Of a stretch of DNA of 64,000 bases, positions 46,006 to 55,063 are shown piece by piece. Each line of letters starts with the position of its first letter. The first letter of the stretch is position 1. The translations under genes were made by a program, and so were the position numbers. The notes below the pieces were generated by a model that was not told the origin of the DNA, made no database searches, and saw only the letters and a program-made list of their open reading frames with translations. Origin of the DNA: CAWCQC01 sp963819905 (GTDB lineage Bacteria > Actinomycetota > Thermoleophilia > Gaiellales > Gaiellaceae); NCBI GenBank assembly GCA_963819905.1, contig CAWFXP010000012.1, forward strand, positions 291,454-355,453. The letters are read 5' to 3'.

Positions 46006-46861
46006 ATGAGCCAGAGTCATCTCGTCATTGACTTCCCGATCAAGGCTCCCGCCAACGCCAAGGCGCTAACCGAAGAGCTGCCCGCGTTCATGCCCGATCT
46101 CGCGAAAGCGCAGGACGACCTCGGTACCGTGCATTTTTCCCGTTTCATGGTCGAGGGAGACGAGAAGCTTCTCTTCCTTTCGGACATTGACGGCGAGAAC
46201 GACCAGCACATTGAGCGGCTCGTGGAGAGTGCCGGCCCGGTGTTTGACGCCATCTTCAAGCACGTGGACGACCCTCCAGCCACGCCCGTGGCTGGTAACC
46301 CTCAGAAGGTCATCAAGTGGCTGAAGCATCATGTCCGCGAGCCTCTAGATACGTATTTCGCTTACGAGGACGCTTCGGTTCAGGACATCAAGGAGTGCGC
46401 GCGTGCGGCGGGCTTCACGGGCAATACGTCGCAGAGCCCCTTGCTGACATACATGTCCATCAAGTCACGTCTGCAAGGCATTGCCTTGAAGCTGGACGAC
46501 GAGGTCGCATTAAAGACAAGGGCAAGGCAGCGTCGGATTCGATTGGGACGCTGCATTTCTCCCATTGGGTGCCCTTTGAGAAGAGCCACCTAGGCTTCTT
46601 CACGATCTTCGACGGCGATTGGGAAAGTACCTCCAGGACTTCGTCGACAAGACTTCGTTCGTGTTCGATGCTGTTTTTCCACACGTCGATGGCGCGCCGC
46701 CTACCCCGGTAGCAAGGAACGCCGAGGCGTTCTATGAGTGGGCATTGGAGGCCAACCATCCGCCCATCGGGTTCTACAGCGCCTATCCGGGCCTCGGGGT
46801 TCAAGACATCCGAGCCCTGCTGGCCGACTATCGCACGTCACCATCGGCCACCGCTGGATAG
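46006..46861 (+). pseudogene. Duplicated-domain partner of DyP peroxidase, two frameshifts
   Basis: Three consecutive frames together give about 285 residues with two similar halves. The first has LGTVHFSRFMVEGDEKLLFL ... VFDAIFKHVDDPPATPVAGN, the second IGTLHFSHWVPFEKSHLGFF ... VFDAVFPHVDGAPPTPVARN. The frame changes lie near 46507 and 46619. ATG 46006 has AAGGAG upstream. It precedes the DyP-type peroxidase gene by 46 bases, and small proteins of this sort are seen beside DyP genes, so a partner role is inferred. A 116-base copy of its front part occurs at 51798. Confidence 0.7.
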
Positions 46862-46907
46862 CAGTTGTGTCACATGGTCACGACCATGATCGACTCGGAG
46901 GTCGGCG

Positions 46908-48494
46908 TTGGCCAAGGAGAACAACACACAAGCAGCACCGGCGAAGAAAGGCCCAGGGCTTCTTCGCCGGTTGCTGGGTCGAAGGCAGCATGAACGCCTA
47001 GAGACGAAGGGCGATTCTGGGGCCGTGGAAGAGTCCGCGCTCGACCTTGCGGACATTCAAGGGTTCGTTCTGCGCGGTTACAGAATGCCGATGGTGCGGC
47101 ATTTCTTGTTGACGGTAGGAATTCCGGCGCAAGCGCGCAGGCAACTCGGACGGCTCGTGAGCGGCGACGAATCCGACGCCCCGCAGATCACCACTGCCGA
47201 GGACTGGCACATCGGGTTCGCGCCCGGACCGGGAGACAATCTCGCCGATGCGCCGCGTCGCAAGCCCGACTATTGCCTCAACATCGGTATCACGTGGCCC
47301 GGACTGGTGGCACTGGAGATAGAGGAACGCGTCCCAACGGTGTCGTTCAAGTCATTTGGGGCGTTCATCGAAGGAGCCGCGCAACGCGCGGAGTCGGTCG
47401 GCGATAGCGGAGCAAGTTCGCCCCAGAACTGGATCGACGGTTTTGGAAGAGGGGACGATCACGTCCTGGTGACGCTGCACGCCATCAGCCCGGAGGCGAT
47501 GACGAGCTACAGCGACAGGCTGTGTGCGTTGTTTGCCGAGGGAGATGCCTTTCGAGAGATCTGGCGCCAGGACGGGATGGCGTTGATGGAGATGCACAAT
47601 GGCCAGCCCGTGCCTACTGCCAAAGTGCACTTCGGCTATACCGACGGAATCAGTATGCCCACCATTCGCGGCGGCCCCGAACAATATCTCGCCGATCACC
47701 AGCAGCCCTGCGAGCCATGGCTCTTCGTCTTGCGGGAAGACGCCACGAATTACGAGGTCCCGGAGCCGCGACAACTGGGCCTGAACGGTAGCTTCGCAGT
47801 CTTCAAGAAGGTCGAGACCGACGTCGTTGGCTTCGAAGACTTCCTGCAGTCGAACAAGGACAAGATCGATCCCGAACTGCTGGCCGCAAAGATGTGCGGG
47901 CGATGGCGCAACGGCGTTCCTCTCGCCTTGTCACCGGACACCGATAGCCCTGCGGGAGGGATCTCGCCCGAACAGTTGAACGATTTCGAGTATGTAGATG
48001 CCGATGGTTCGGGAGATCCGAAGGGGATCCGCTGTCCCGTCGGCGCACACATACGCCGGGTCAATCCACGAGGTCAACCAGTCGCGGGTCAGGGGGTGCC
48101 CGGCGGCAGCAACAATTCCCACCGGCTGATTCGTCGCGGTCTGCCGTACGGGCCGACCTATGATCCAAGGAAGCCCTACGATGGCATCGAGCGCGGGATG
48201 CTCTTTCATTTCATCAACTCGAACATCGAAAACCAATACGAGTTCGTGCTGCGACGTTGGGTCAATGACAGCGAGTTCGCCGGGGCCTTCAGGCTTGACC
48301 CAAAGGCGAAAGATCCAATGATCGGCACCCAGAACCCGGCGGAGAGCATCTTCGTCATACCTCAGGCAGATGGAGGCCCACCGATCGAGGTGACAGGTCT
48401 CTCGAGCTTCCTCACGACCAAAGCCGCTGCATACGTGTTTCTGCCGAGCATCACGGCCATCGAATTTATCGCCAGCTTGGGAGAAGGCCTATGA
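46908..48494 (+). CDS. DyP-type haem peroxidase family protein
   Basis: A 528-residue protein of the dye-decolourising peroxidase superfamily. The GxxDG motif reads GYTDG (243-247, D246), the proximal haem His is H381 in GAHIRRVNPR, and an Arg-rich loop (RLIRRGLPYGP) follows near 406-415. No Tat signal is visible; the N-terminus is Lys/Arg-rich with an RRLLGRR stretch. Start is TTG at 46908 after GGAGG. The length matches the larger, less studied DyP subgroup. It probably reduces H2O2 with an organic donor. The adjacent frameshifted gene may encode a partner. Confidence 0.88.
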   Translation: MAKENNTQAAPAKKGPGLLRRLLGRRQHERLETKGDSGAVEESALDLADIQGFVLRGYRMPMVRHFLLTVGIPAQARRQLGRLVSGDESDAPQITTAEDWHIGFAPGPGDNLADAPRRKPDYCLNIGITWPGLVALEIEERVPTVSFKSFGAFIEGAAQRAESVGDSGASSPQNWIDGFGRGDDHVLVTLHAISPEAMTSYSDRLCALFAEGDAFREIWRQDGMALMEMHNGQPVPTAKVHFGYTDGISMPTIRGGPEQYLADHQQPCEPWLFVLREDATNYEVPEPRQLGLNGSFAVFKKVETDVVGFEDFLQSNKDKIDPELLAAKMCGRWRNGVPLALSPDTDSPAGGISPEQLNDFEYVDADGSGDPKGIRCPVGAHIRRVNPRGQPVAGQGVPGGSNNSHRLIRRGLPYGPTYDPRKPYDGIERGMLFHFINSNIENQYEFVLRRWVNDSEFAGAFRLDPKAKDPMIGTQNPAESIFVIPQADGGPPIEVTGLSSFLTTKAAAYVFLPSITAIEFIASLGEGL

Positions 48495-48548
48495 TCCGGC
48501 GCCAAACCGCTCATATCGTCTCCGGAGAGAAGCGAAGGGAGAGCCGCG

Positions 48549-51449
48549 ATGGCTGAGACAACCGACCTCCTTGTTGCCGGTTACCAGGACATCGACGAGG
48601 CGACGAAGGACTTCGAGGCGCTCGTCGCGCTCGTCAAGGAGAAGAAAGTCTCGATCGAGAGCGTCATCCTCGTCACGCACGCGGAGGACGGCAGCGTCGC
48701 GGTGCAGCAGACCGGCGACAACCTCGGCCGTAAGGGGACGGGCTGGGGCGGGGGGGTCGGGCTCGCAGTCGGCCTGTTTGCGCCGCCGCTGCTTGCGTCG
48801 GTCGCCGTCGGGGCGGCCGCGGGCAGGGTGGTCGGCAGATTCGCCGACCACCGGGTCGAGAACGAGATTCACGACAACATCGGCGAGAACCTGCCGCCAG
48901 GGTCGGCCGGGATCATCGCGGTCTTCGACGACGAGCAGCGGCTCGGTGTCGAGCAGGCGCTCGCTGGCGCGCTGCTCCGGTCGGTTGTCCAGGGCGACAA
49001 GAAGGGCGTCAGCGCATTGAAGGAGTCGCTCGCCGAGGCGATGGGGAAGTTCAGCCCGGACCGCACGGTGCTGCCGATCCCGGATCCGAACTTCGGCGGC
49101 ACGATCGGGCGCACGCTCGACGCCTCCGTCGCCGACTGGACGATCGCCATGACGCCGTCGCCGCCGGAGGGCGCGCCGAACGTGTTGCTCGTGCTGATCG
49201 ACGACGCGGGCTTCGGCAACCCGTCGACGTTCGGCGGGCCAGTCTCGACGCCGGCCATGACGCGGGTCGCCGAGCAGGGCCTCAGGTACAACGGCTTCCA
49301 CGTCACCGCGCTGTGCTCGCCCAGCCGGGCCGCCATGCTCACAGGCCGAAACCACCACACAGTCGGCTTCGGGTCGATCGGCGAGCTCCCCGGCCCGTTC
49401 CCCGGCTACTGCGCGAGCGTGCCGAAGGACTGCGCTCCGTTCGTCCGGGCGCTTCAGGGCAACGGCTACTCGACCGCCGGATTCGGCAAGTGGCATCTGA
49501 CCCCCGATCACGTGCAGGGTGCAGCCGGGCCGTTCGACCGCTGGCCGAATGCGTGGGGGTTCGATCGTTTCTGGGGGATCCTCGGCGGCGAGGCGGGCCA
49601 GTACGACCCGGTGATCACGCAGGACAACACGACTATCGGCGCCCCGGAGGCCGAGGACGGCAAGGAGTACTACTGGCCGGACGACCTCACCGATCAGGCG
49701 GTGCGCTGGCTGCACCAGGTGCGCGCCCAGGATCAGGAAAAGCCGTGGTTCATCTACTACTCGACCGGGTGCTCGCACGCGCCGCACCAGGTCTCTGTCG
49801 AGTGGAGCGAGAAGTACCGCGGCAAGTTCGACCAGGGCTGGGACGTGCTCCGCGAGGAGACCTTCGAACGGCAGAAGACGCTGGGGGTGATCCCGCCGGA
49901 CACGGTGCTCACGCCGAGACCGGACGCGCTCCCCGCCTGGGACTCGCTCTCGGACAGCGAGAAGAAGCTCTACGCGCGGCAGATGGAGGTCTATGCCGGC
50001 TTCCAGGAGAACGCGGACTGGAACGTCGGCCGCCTGCTCGACGCGGTCGAGGAGATGGGCGAGGTCGAGAACACGCTCGTCATCTACATCTTCGGGGACA
50101 ACGGCGCGAGCCTGGAGGGAACGCTGACCGGCTCCTTCAACGAGCTGACGATGCAGAACGGGATCGCCCTCACCGCGGAGCAGCAGCTCTCGCTGATCGA
50201 TGACTACGGCGGGCTCGACGCCTGGGGCACCGACGCGTACGCGCCGCACTACGCGTCCGCGTGGGCGTGGGCCGGGAACACGCCCTTCCAGTGGGGCAAG
50301 CAGGTTGCCTCCCACCTCGGCGGCACGCGCAACGGAATGGTGATCTCCTGGCCGGAACGGATCAAGGACGCCGGCGGGTTGCGCGCCCAGTTCACGCACT
50401 GCATCGACATCGGGCCGACGATCCTCGAAGCGGCCGGCATCCCCGAGCCCAAGGTCGTCGAGGGGACGGTCCAGAAGCCGATGGAGGGGACGAGCTTCCT
50501 CCACACCTTCGAGGACGCGAACGCACCGGAAGCCCACACCGTGCAGTACTTCGAGATCGTCGCCAACCGGGCGATCTACAAGGACGGCTGGTGGGCCGCC
50601 TGCAAGCTCGACCGCATCCCATGGGACCTTTCGCCGCCGACGATGGCGAGGCTCGCTCCCGGAGCCTATGACCCGGAGCAGGACACCTGGGAGCTGTACT
50701 ACCTCCCCGACGACTTCAGCCAGGCGAAGGACGTCGCCGCGGAGAACCCTGAGAAGCTCGCCGAGTTGAAAGAGCTCTTCTGGGAGGAGGCCGAGAAGTA
50801 CAACGTGTTGCCGCTGCTGGCCCCGTTCTCGGTCTTCTTCGGGATCTTGCCGCCGATGCCGACGAGCACGACCCAGACGTTCTACGGCGACGTCCAGAAC
50901 ATCGCTTCCGGCATGATCCCCCGAATCTACGGCCGCTCCTACGCCATCGAGGCGGAGCTCTCGGTCCCCGGGGACGGTGCCGAGGGCGTGATCGTCGCCG
51001 AGGCGGACGAGATGGGCGGCTTCTCCCTCTGGGTCGACGAAAACGGCTTGCTGCACCACAGCTACTCGACGATGGGCGTCGAGCAGTACGAGCAGGTCTC
51101 GACCGAGCCGATCCCGACCGGGGACGTCACGGTCGGCATGCGGTTCGATGCCGACCGGCAGGAACGGTCGGCCGGCGGAACGGTCTCGTTGTACGCAAAC
51201 GACGAGAAGATCGGCGAGGGGCGGATCGAGAGGACGGTCGCCGTCCGCTTCTCCTCCTACGCAGGCATGGATGTCGGGCGCGACAATGGCCTGCCCGTCA
51301 ACCGCGACTACGCAGCCAAATCGCCGTATCCCTTTACCGGCACGGTGAGGAAGGTCGTCTTCGACCTCAAGCCGGGCAGCCACGAAGACGAGAAGGCGCT
51401 GCATGAGACCGGAGCGCACGTCGCCGCCGCCCACGGGATCAGCGCCTAG
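48549..51449 (+). CDS. DUF1269-arylsulfatase fusion
   Basis: A 966-residue protein. Residues 1-165 are a DUF1269 domain (VSIESVILVTHAEDGSVAVQ, a glycine-zipper helix at 66-97, LPPGSAGIIAVFDDE) and residues 175-966 a type I sulfatase. Active-site C256-S-P-S-R260 fits the formylglycine signature, metal ligands are D218 and D219, and IFGDNGASLEGT comes later. A C-terminal domain ends AAHGISA. ATG has GGGAGAG upstream. The two domains also occur as separate neighbours at 37156-40118, in reverse order. FGE-like debris follows the stop. No signal peptide. Confidence 0.92.
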   Translation: MAETTDLLVAGYQDIDEATKDFEALVALVKEKKVSIESVILVTHAEDGSVAVQQTGDNLGRKGTGWGGGVGLAVGLFAPPLLASVAVGAAAGRVVGRFADHRVENEIHDNIGENLPPGSAGIIAVFDDEQRLGVEQALAGALLRSVVQGDKKGVSALKESLAEAMGKFSPDRTVLPIPDPNFGGTIGRTLDASVADWTIAMTPSPPEGAPNVLLVLIDDAGFGNPSTFGGPVSTPAMTRVAEQGLRYNGFHVTALCSPSRAAMLTGRNHHTVGFGSIGELPGPFPGYCASVPKDCAPFVRALQGNGYSTAGFGKWHLTPDHVQGAAGPFDRWPNAWGFDRFWGILGGEAGQYDPVITQDNTTIGAPEAEDGKEYYWPDDLTDQAVRWLHQVRAQDQEKPWFIYYSTGCSHAPHQVSVEWSEKYRGKFDQGWDVLREETFERQKTLGVIPPDTVLTPRPDALPAWDSLSDSEKKLYARQMEVYAGFQENADWNVGRLLDAVEEMGEVENTLVIYIFGDNGASLEGTLTGSFNELTMQNGIALTAEQQLSLIDDYGGLDAWGTDAYAPHYASAWAWAGNTPFQWGKQVASHLGGTRNGMVISWPERIKDAGGLRAQFTHCIDIGPTILEAAGIPEPKVVEGTVQKPMEGTSFLHTFEDANAPEAHTVQYFEIVANRAIYKDGWWAACKLDRIPWDLSPPTMARLAPGAYDPEQDTWELYYLPDDFSQAKDVAAENPEKLAELKELFWEEAEKYNVLPLLAPFSVFFGILPPMPTSTTQTFYGDVQNIASGMIPRIYGRSYAIEAELSVPGDGAEGVIVAEADEMGGFSLWVDENGLLHHSYSTMGVEQYEQVSTEPIPTGDVTVGMRFDADRQERSAGGTVSLYANDEKIGEGRIERTVAVRFSSYAGMDVGRDNGLPVNRDYAAKSPYPFTGTVRKVVFDLKPGSHEDEKALHETGAHVAAAHGISA

Positions 51450-51485
51450 CGGCAGCGTCAGCGTCTACGCGATCTCGGTCGAGGC

Positions 51486-51566
51486 GGCAAGCCGGTAACA
51501 GCGGCCCAGTTCCGGCGCTTCGTGCGCGAGACCGGTTACGTCACGGTCGCCGAGCGACCCCTCGAC
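51486..51566 (+). pseudogene. Formylglycine-generating enzyme fragment
   Basis: One frame reads GKPVTAAQFRRFVRETGYVT then VAERPLD, which is the conserved front part of FGE/SUMF1-type sulfatase maturation enzymes (P-V-T-x-A-x-F ... F-V-x-x-T-G-Y-V-T-x-A-E). It has no start and ends in unrelated sequence. It lies 36 bases after the sulfatase fusion stop, where an intact FGE gene would make sense. Confidence 0.7.
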
Positions 51567-51595
51567 CAGGTCGCCGTCGTCGGCCGTCGGCCACC

Positions 51596-51799
51596 GTGGC
51601 CTCCGTTTGGGAACGCCCGCTCGCGATGGTGTTCATCGACGGCGGCCATACCGAGGAGGCGGCGCAGTCGGACTACGCCGCCTGGACCCCGCACGTGATG
51701 AACGGCGGTCTGCTCGCAATCCACGATGTCCTGTGCGATGCTGGGAAGCGCGGCACGGGAGCCGCGATGCAGCCGGAGTCGAAGGGAGAGCCGGAATGA
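51596..51799 (+). pseudogene. Methyltransferase (Methyltransf_24-like) fragment
   Basis: The frame reads PLAMVFIDGGHTEEAAQSDY then MNGGLLAIHDVL, the central strand and the post-motif of class I methyltransferases of the Methyltransf_24 group. No motif I and no C-terminal part are present. It is flanked by FGE and DyP-partner fragments, so it is a remnant joined by recombination. Confidence 0.6.
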
Positions 51800-51913
51800 G
51801 GAGTTGCCCCCGTTGATGCCCGATCTCGCGAGGGCGCAGGACGACGCCGGTACGGTGCATGTCCCTCGTTTTATGGTCAAGGGAGACGTCAAGCTTCTCT
51901 TCCTGTTGGACAT
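51798..51913 (+). repeat. Copy of DyP-partner gene segment
   Basis: These 116 bases align without gaps to 46072-46187 inside the DyP partner gene and encode ELPPLMPDLARAQDDAGTVH against ELPAFMPDLAKAQDDLGTVH. Similarity ends abruptly on both sides. Confidence 0.8.
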
Positions 51914-52496
51914 GACGCTCGCCGCTCTCTGCGGCTGGTTGCTGGCCAAGCTCCTGTTGCCCGCCGACATCGAGGCGGCGATCATTCCGACACTCGGCGC
52001 TCTGGCCGTGAGGCACTTCAGACACGGCAAGCAGGAGGAGCACGAGCCGAAGCATCCGGCCGTGAAGTTTCTCGTGGCCGCCTGGAACGAGGGCGACTTC
52101 AGCGAGGCTGAGAAGCACGTCGCGCCGGGCTGTGCCGTGTACATGAATAGCTTCTCTCCCGACCTTGGTCCCAACGAGAGCGGCCCTGCTTTCGCTGAGG
52201 AGAGCATCGGATACTGGCGTTCGATCGTGCCCGACATCAGGATGGAGCTCTCGCAGGAGATCCGCGCGAAGGACAAGATCGCCATCGAGTGGGTGCTCAC
52301 GGGCACGCAGACGGGCGAGCGGCCGGACCTGCCGGCGAGCGGCAATGCAATCACGATCCCGGGCTCGACGTTTCTGACGCTCGACGACGACAAGATCGTC
52401 GAAGCGTGGTCGGTCTTCGACTCGCTTGCGCTTGCAGTGCAGACCGGAACCGCCGAGGAGCCCGCATGGTGGCCGGCGCGCCGCGAGGCCTCGTAG
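51912..52496 (+). CDS. NTF2/SnoaL-like protein with N-terminal hydrophobic helix
   Basis: A 194-residue frame from ATG 51912, immediately at the end of the DyP-partner fragment; the frame is also open upstream through that fragment. A hydrophobic helix (LAALCGWLLAKLLL) and a His/Lys-rich linker precede an ester-cyclase/SnoaL-type domain (HPAVKFLVAAWNEGDFSEAE ... SGNAITIPGSTFLTLDDDKI). The fold usually binds a small hydrophobic molecule. Whether it is expressed is unclear, because its original promoter and start may have been replaced by the junction. Confidence 0.6.
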   Translation: MTLAALCGWLLAKLLLPADIEAAIIPTLGALAVRHFRHGKQEEHEPKHPAVKFLVAAWNEGDFSEAEKHVAPGCAVYMNSFSPDLGPNESGPAFAEESIGYWRSIVPDIRMELSQEIRAKDKIAIEWVLTGTQTGERPDLPASGNAITIPGSTFLTLDDDKIVEAWSVFDSLALAVQTGTAEEPAWWPARREAS

Positions 52497-52764
52497 GACG
52501 CGGGCGCGAGAGCATCGATCGTTAACCGGTAGTCCGCGCGGTGAGAGAGAACGGCTGTCGCCGACGGTGCCATCCGCTCCCAGCGCGCAGACCGTCTTGA
52601 CACGCCGCGCTCCCATCGCGGGCTTCGCCGGTACGTACGCGAGGGCTCTGGCTCCGCGCGGAGCCCTTCCAAGACGTCCTACCGCGATGGCGCTGCACCA
52701 GGAGGGCGCGCACATCGCGCGAGGCGACGGCCAGGCCGCCGTCGCCCCGATGGTCGGTGCTGCG

Positions 52765-53049
52765 TTAGGCGCTGACGCCGTGCGCGACCGCGTGGACGGC
52801 CTCGTGATGGTGGAGCGCCTTCGCGTCCTCGTGTCCGGCCGGCTTGAGGTCGAAGACGACCTGCTTGACCGTGCCCGTGAACTTGTAGGGCGCCTTGTCC
52901 TCGTACGCGGCATCGACCACGAGGCCGTTGTCGCGGCTCACGTCCATCCCCGCGTACGACAGCGTCGTCCCCACGTCTTCCGCCACCGTCGCGATCGAGA
53001 CGTTCATCACCAACGTGTCCAGCGTCATCAAGAACTGACCCACCGCCAC
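52765..53049 (-). pseudogene. Chimera of MFS permease start and arylsulfatase tail
   Basis: A 94-codon frame on the minus strand. The first 30 residues (GQFLMTLDTLVMNVSIATVA) are the first helix of an EmrB/QacA-type MFS permease. From residue 31 the sequence is the sulfatase C-terminus (YAGMDVSRDNGLVVDAAYED ... HGVSA). The junction lies near 52955-52960. This tail differs from both intact sulfatases here, so it comes from a third gene. Confidence 0.75.
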
Positions 53050-53208
53050 GTCAGCAACAACAGCGTCGCGCCGCTCGCGCGTTCCGACTGGGCGGGGACG
53101 CCAAGATAGGTTGAGGTGATGCCGCGCCCCCGAGCCCGCGGCGACCAGCCGGTCGAATAGCTCTCCGGCGCACCGACTCCTCGTCCTGCCGCCTCCAGCC
53201 GCAGAACT

Positions 53209-54993
53209 CTAGGAAGAGAAGGGTGAATCTGGCGCCTCGTCTGCGCTCGTCGTCGGGGATGCTCGCGCTCGGCTGCGCTGATCGGTGTCGGCGAGGAAGG
53301 TCGCGACGCCGCTTTCGAGGGTGGGATAGAAGCTGTCGGGGCCCAGCAATTCGACGAGCCCAGCCCGGGTGAGGATGTCGTGGACCGGGCCTTTAATTCG
53401 CGCGAACGCGAGGCTGACGCGCTCGGCTGAGAGTTCTTTGTGTAGCTCGGTGAGTACGTCGACGGCGGTCGTGTCGATGTGCGTCACGGCGGCTGCGTCG
53501 ACGAGGATCGTGCGCGGGCGCGGGCTGCTCGACTCGACAAGGTGTCGGATCTGGTCGCGGAAGAAGGTGGCGTTCGCGAAGAAGATCTCTTGGTCGAAGC
53601 GGAAGATGACGAGCCCGGGGAATGTCTCGACGTCGTGGTGCCTGGAGACGTCCCGGAAGCCGATGTCCTCGTCGGTCTCGCCCGAGCGCGATCGCCCGAG
53701 CACCGCGACCTCGGGGCGGAAGCTCCGGTAGACGAGAGCGACGAGGGAGGCGACGACCGCGACGAGGATGCCGCCGAGCACGCCCCAGACCAGCACGCCC
53801 GTGAGGCAGACGAGCGCGATCGCGAAGTCGGCCTTGTCGATGCGGTAGAGGCGGCGCAGGTTGGCGGTCTTGAGCAAGGGCAGTACCGCTGCGATCACGA
53901 CTGCGGCCAGCGTCGCTTTCGGCAGGTCGGCGAAGAACGGGGTCAGGAGCGCGAGCGTGAGGAGGACAAGCACGAGGTTCACGAGCCCGGCGAGCTGCGA
54001 GCGCTGCCCGGCACCATCGGCCGTCGCCGTCCGTGAGACGCTGGCGTCGATCGCGAAGCCCTGGAGGAGGCCCGACCCGATGTTGGAGGCGCCGAGAGCA
54101 ACCAGCTCGCGGTTCGCGTCCAACTCGTAGTGGTGCCTGGCGGCGAACGAGCGAGCGGCCGCGATCGACTCCGCATACGCGAGCAGTGCGAGGCCGACCG
54201 CCCCGGCGAACAGGCGCTCGACGTCCGCGAAGGTGACGCTCGGCACGTTGATCTCGGGCATCGCCGCGGCGATCGTGCCGAGTTCGGCGACGCCGTGGGC
54301 ACTTGCGTCGAGTGCCCGGGCAGCGATGACACCGGCGACGACCGCGATTAGCGACGCGGGCACATGTGGCGCCACTCTCTGCAGGACGAGGATCAGCGCG
54401 AGCGACGCCAGCCCGAACCACACAGTCCAACCCGAGATGCTGCCGAGGTTGGAGAGCACGTTCCACGCAAGCTGGAAGAAGTTGCCTGAGCCGCTGGGGA
54501 TGCCGAGGAGGGACGAAATCTGGCCCGCCAGGATCACAAGCGCGAGGCCGACCATGTACCCGGAGAGCACCGGCTTGGCCAGGAACTCCGCGATGAACCC
54601 GACGCGAGCGAGACCGGCGAGCGCAAGCAGACCGCCGGTGATCATTGCGAGCAGCGCCGTGAGGTTCAGGAACTGGTCGGGACTCCCAGCGGCGATCGGC
54701 GCGACCGTGGCCGCAGAGAGGATCGCAACTCCCGAACTCGGGCCGACGTTCAGCTGGCGGCTCGTCCCGAGCAGCGCGTACAGCAACAACCCCGCGCATG
54801 CGGCGTACAGCCCCTGCACCGGTGGCACGCCAGCCAGCGCGGCGTAGGCCATTGCCTGTGGGACGAGAACCGCCCAGACCGCGAGCGCGGCCAGCGTGTC
54901 TCGCCTCAGCGTCAGCCGCCAGGACGGCAACCACGCGGCCGCCGGGATCGCTCGAACGATCGAGCGGCCGAACGCCGAGGAGCTACGCCTCAC
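53209..54993 (-). CDS. SulP-family anion transporter with STAS domain
   Basis: A 594-residue SulP/SLC26 transporter. About 12 hydrophobic segments include the family signature region AMAYAALAGVPPVQGLYAAC. The C-terminal cytoplasmic STAS domain (about 455-570) shows RTILVDAAAVTHIDTTAVDV. Sulfate is the usual substrate, although bicarbonate and others occur. It is a single gene, starting about 70 bases from the sulfatase-tail copy at 55064. An uptake role for sulfate fits the sulfatase neighbours but is inferred. Confidence 0.92.
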   Translation of the reverse strand: MRRSSSAFGRSIVRAIPAAAWLPSWRLTLRRDTLAALAVWAVLVPQAMAYAALAGVPPVQGLYAACAGLLLYALLGTSRQLNVGPSSGVAILSAATVAPIAAGSPDQFLNLTALLAMITGGLLALAGLARVGFIAEFLAKPVLSGYMVGLALVILAGQISSLLGIPSGSGNFFQLAWNVLSNLGSISGWTVWFGLASLALILVLQRVAPHVPASLIAVVAGVIAARALDASAHGVAELGTIAAAMPEINVPSVTFADVERLFAGAVGLALLAYAESIAAARSFAARHHYELDANRELVALGASNIGSGLLQGFAIDASVSRTATADGAGQRSQLAGLVNLVLVLLTLALLTPFFADLPKATLAAVVIAAVLPLLKTANLRRLYRIDKADFAIALVCLTGVLVWGVLGGILVAVVASLVALVYRSFRPEVAVLGRSRSGETDEDIGFRDVSRHHDVETFPGLVIFRFDQEIFFANATFFRDQIRHLVESSSPRPRTILVDAAAVTHIDTTAVDVLTELHKELSAERVSLAFARIKGPVHDILTRAGLVELLGPDSFYPTLESGVATFLADTDQRSRARASPTTSADEAPDSPFSS

Positions 54994-55063
54994 CTGGGGG
55001 CATCCTAAGGGGGTCAGCCCAGAGTTCAGCCGATAGCGGCCGTGCGCGGCTATCGAGAGACGA

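Noticed and set aside
46908..48494. Encapsulin-cargo DyP system
   Set aside because: No encapsulin shell gene is nearby and the C-terminus lacks a recognisable cargo-loading peptide.
48489..51434. Long open frame of over 900 codons antisense to the sulfatase fusion
   Set aside because: It is rich in Arg, Gly, Asp and His without any family pattern, while the plus frame has complete sulfatase motifs.
52684..52735. Separate short gene starting with ATG near 52686
   Set aside because: The match to the sulfatase tail (ALHQEGAHIA against ALHEEGAHVA) indicates a remnant rather than a gene.
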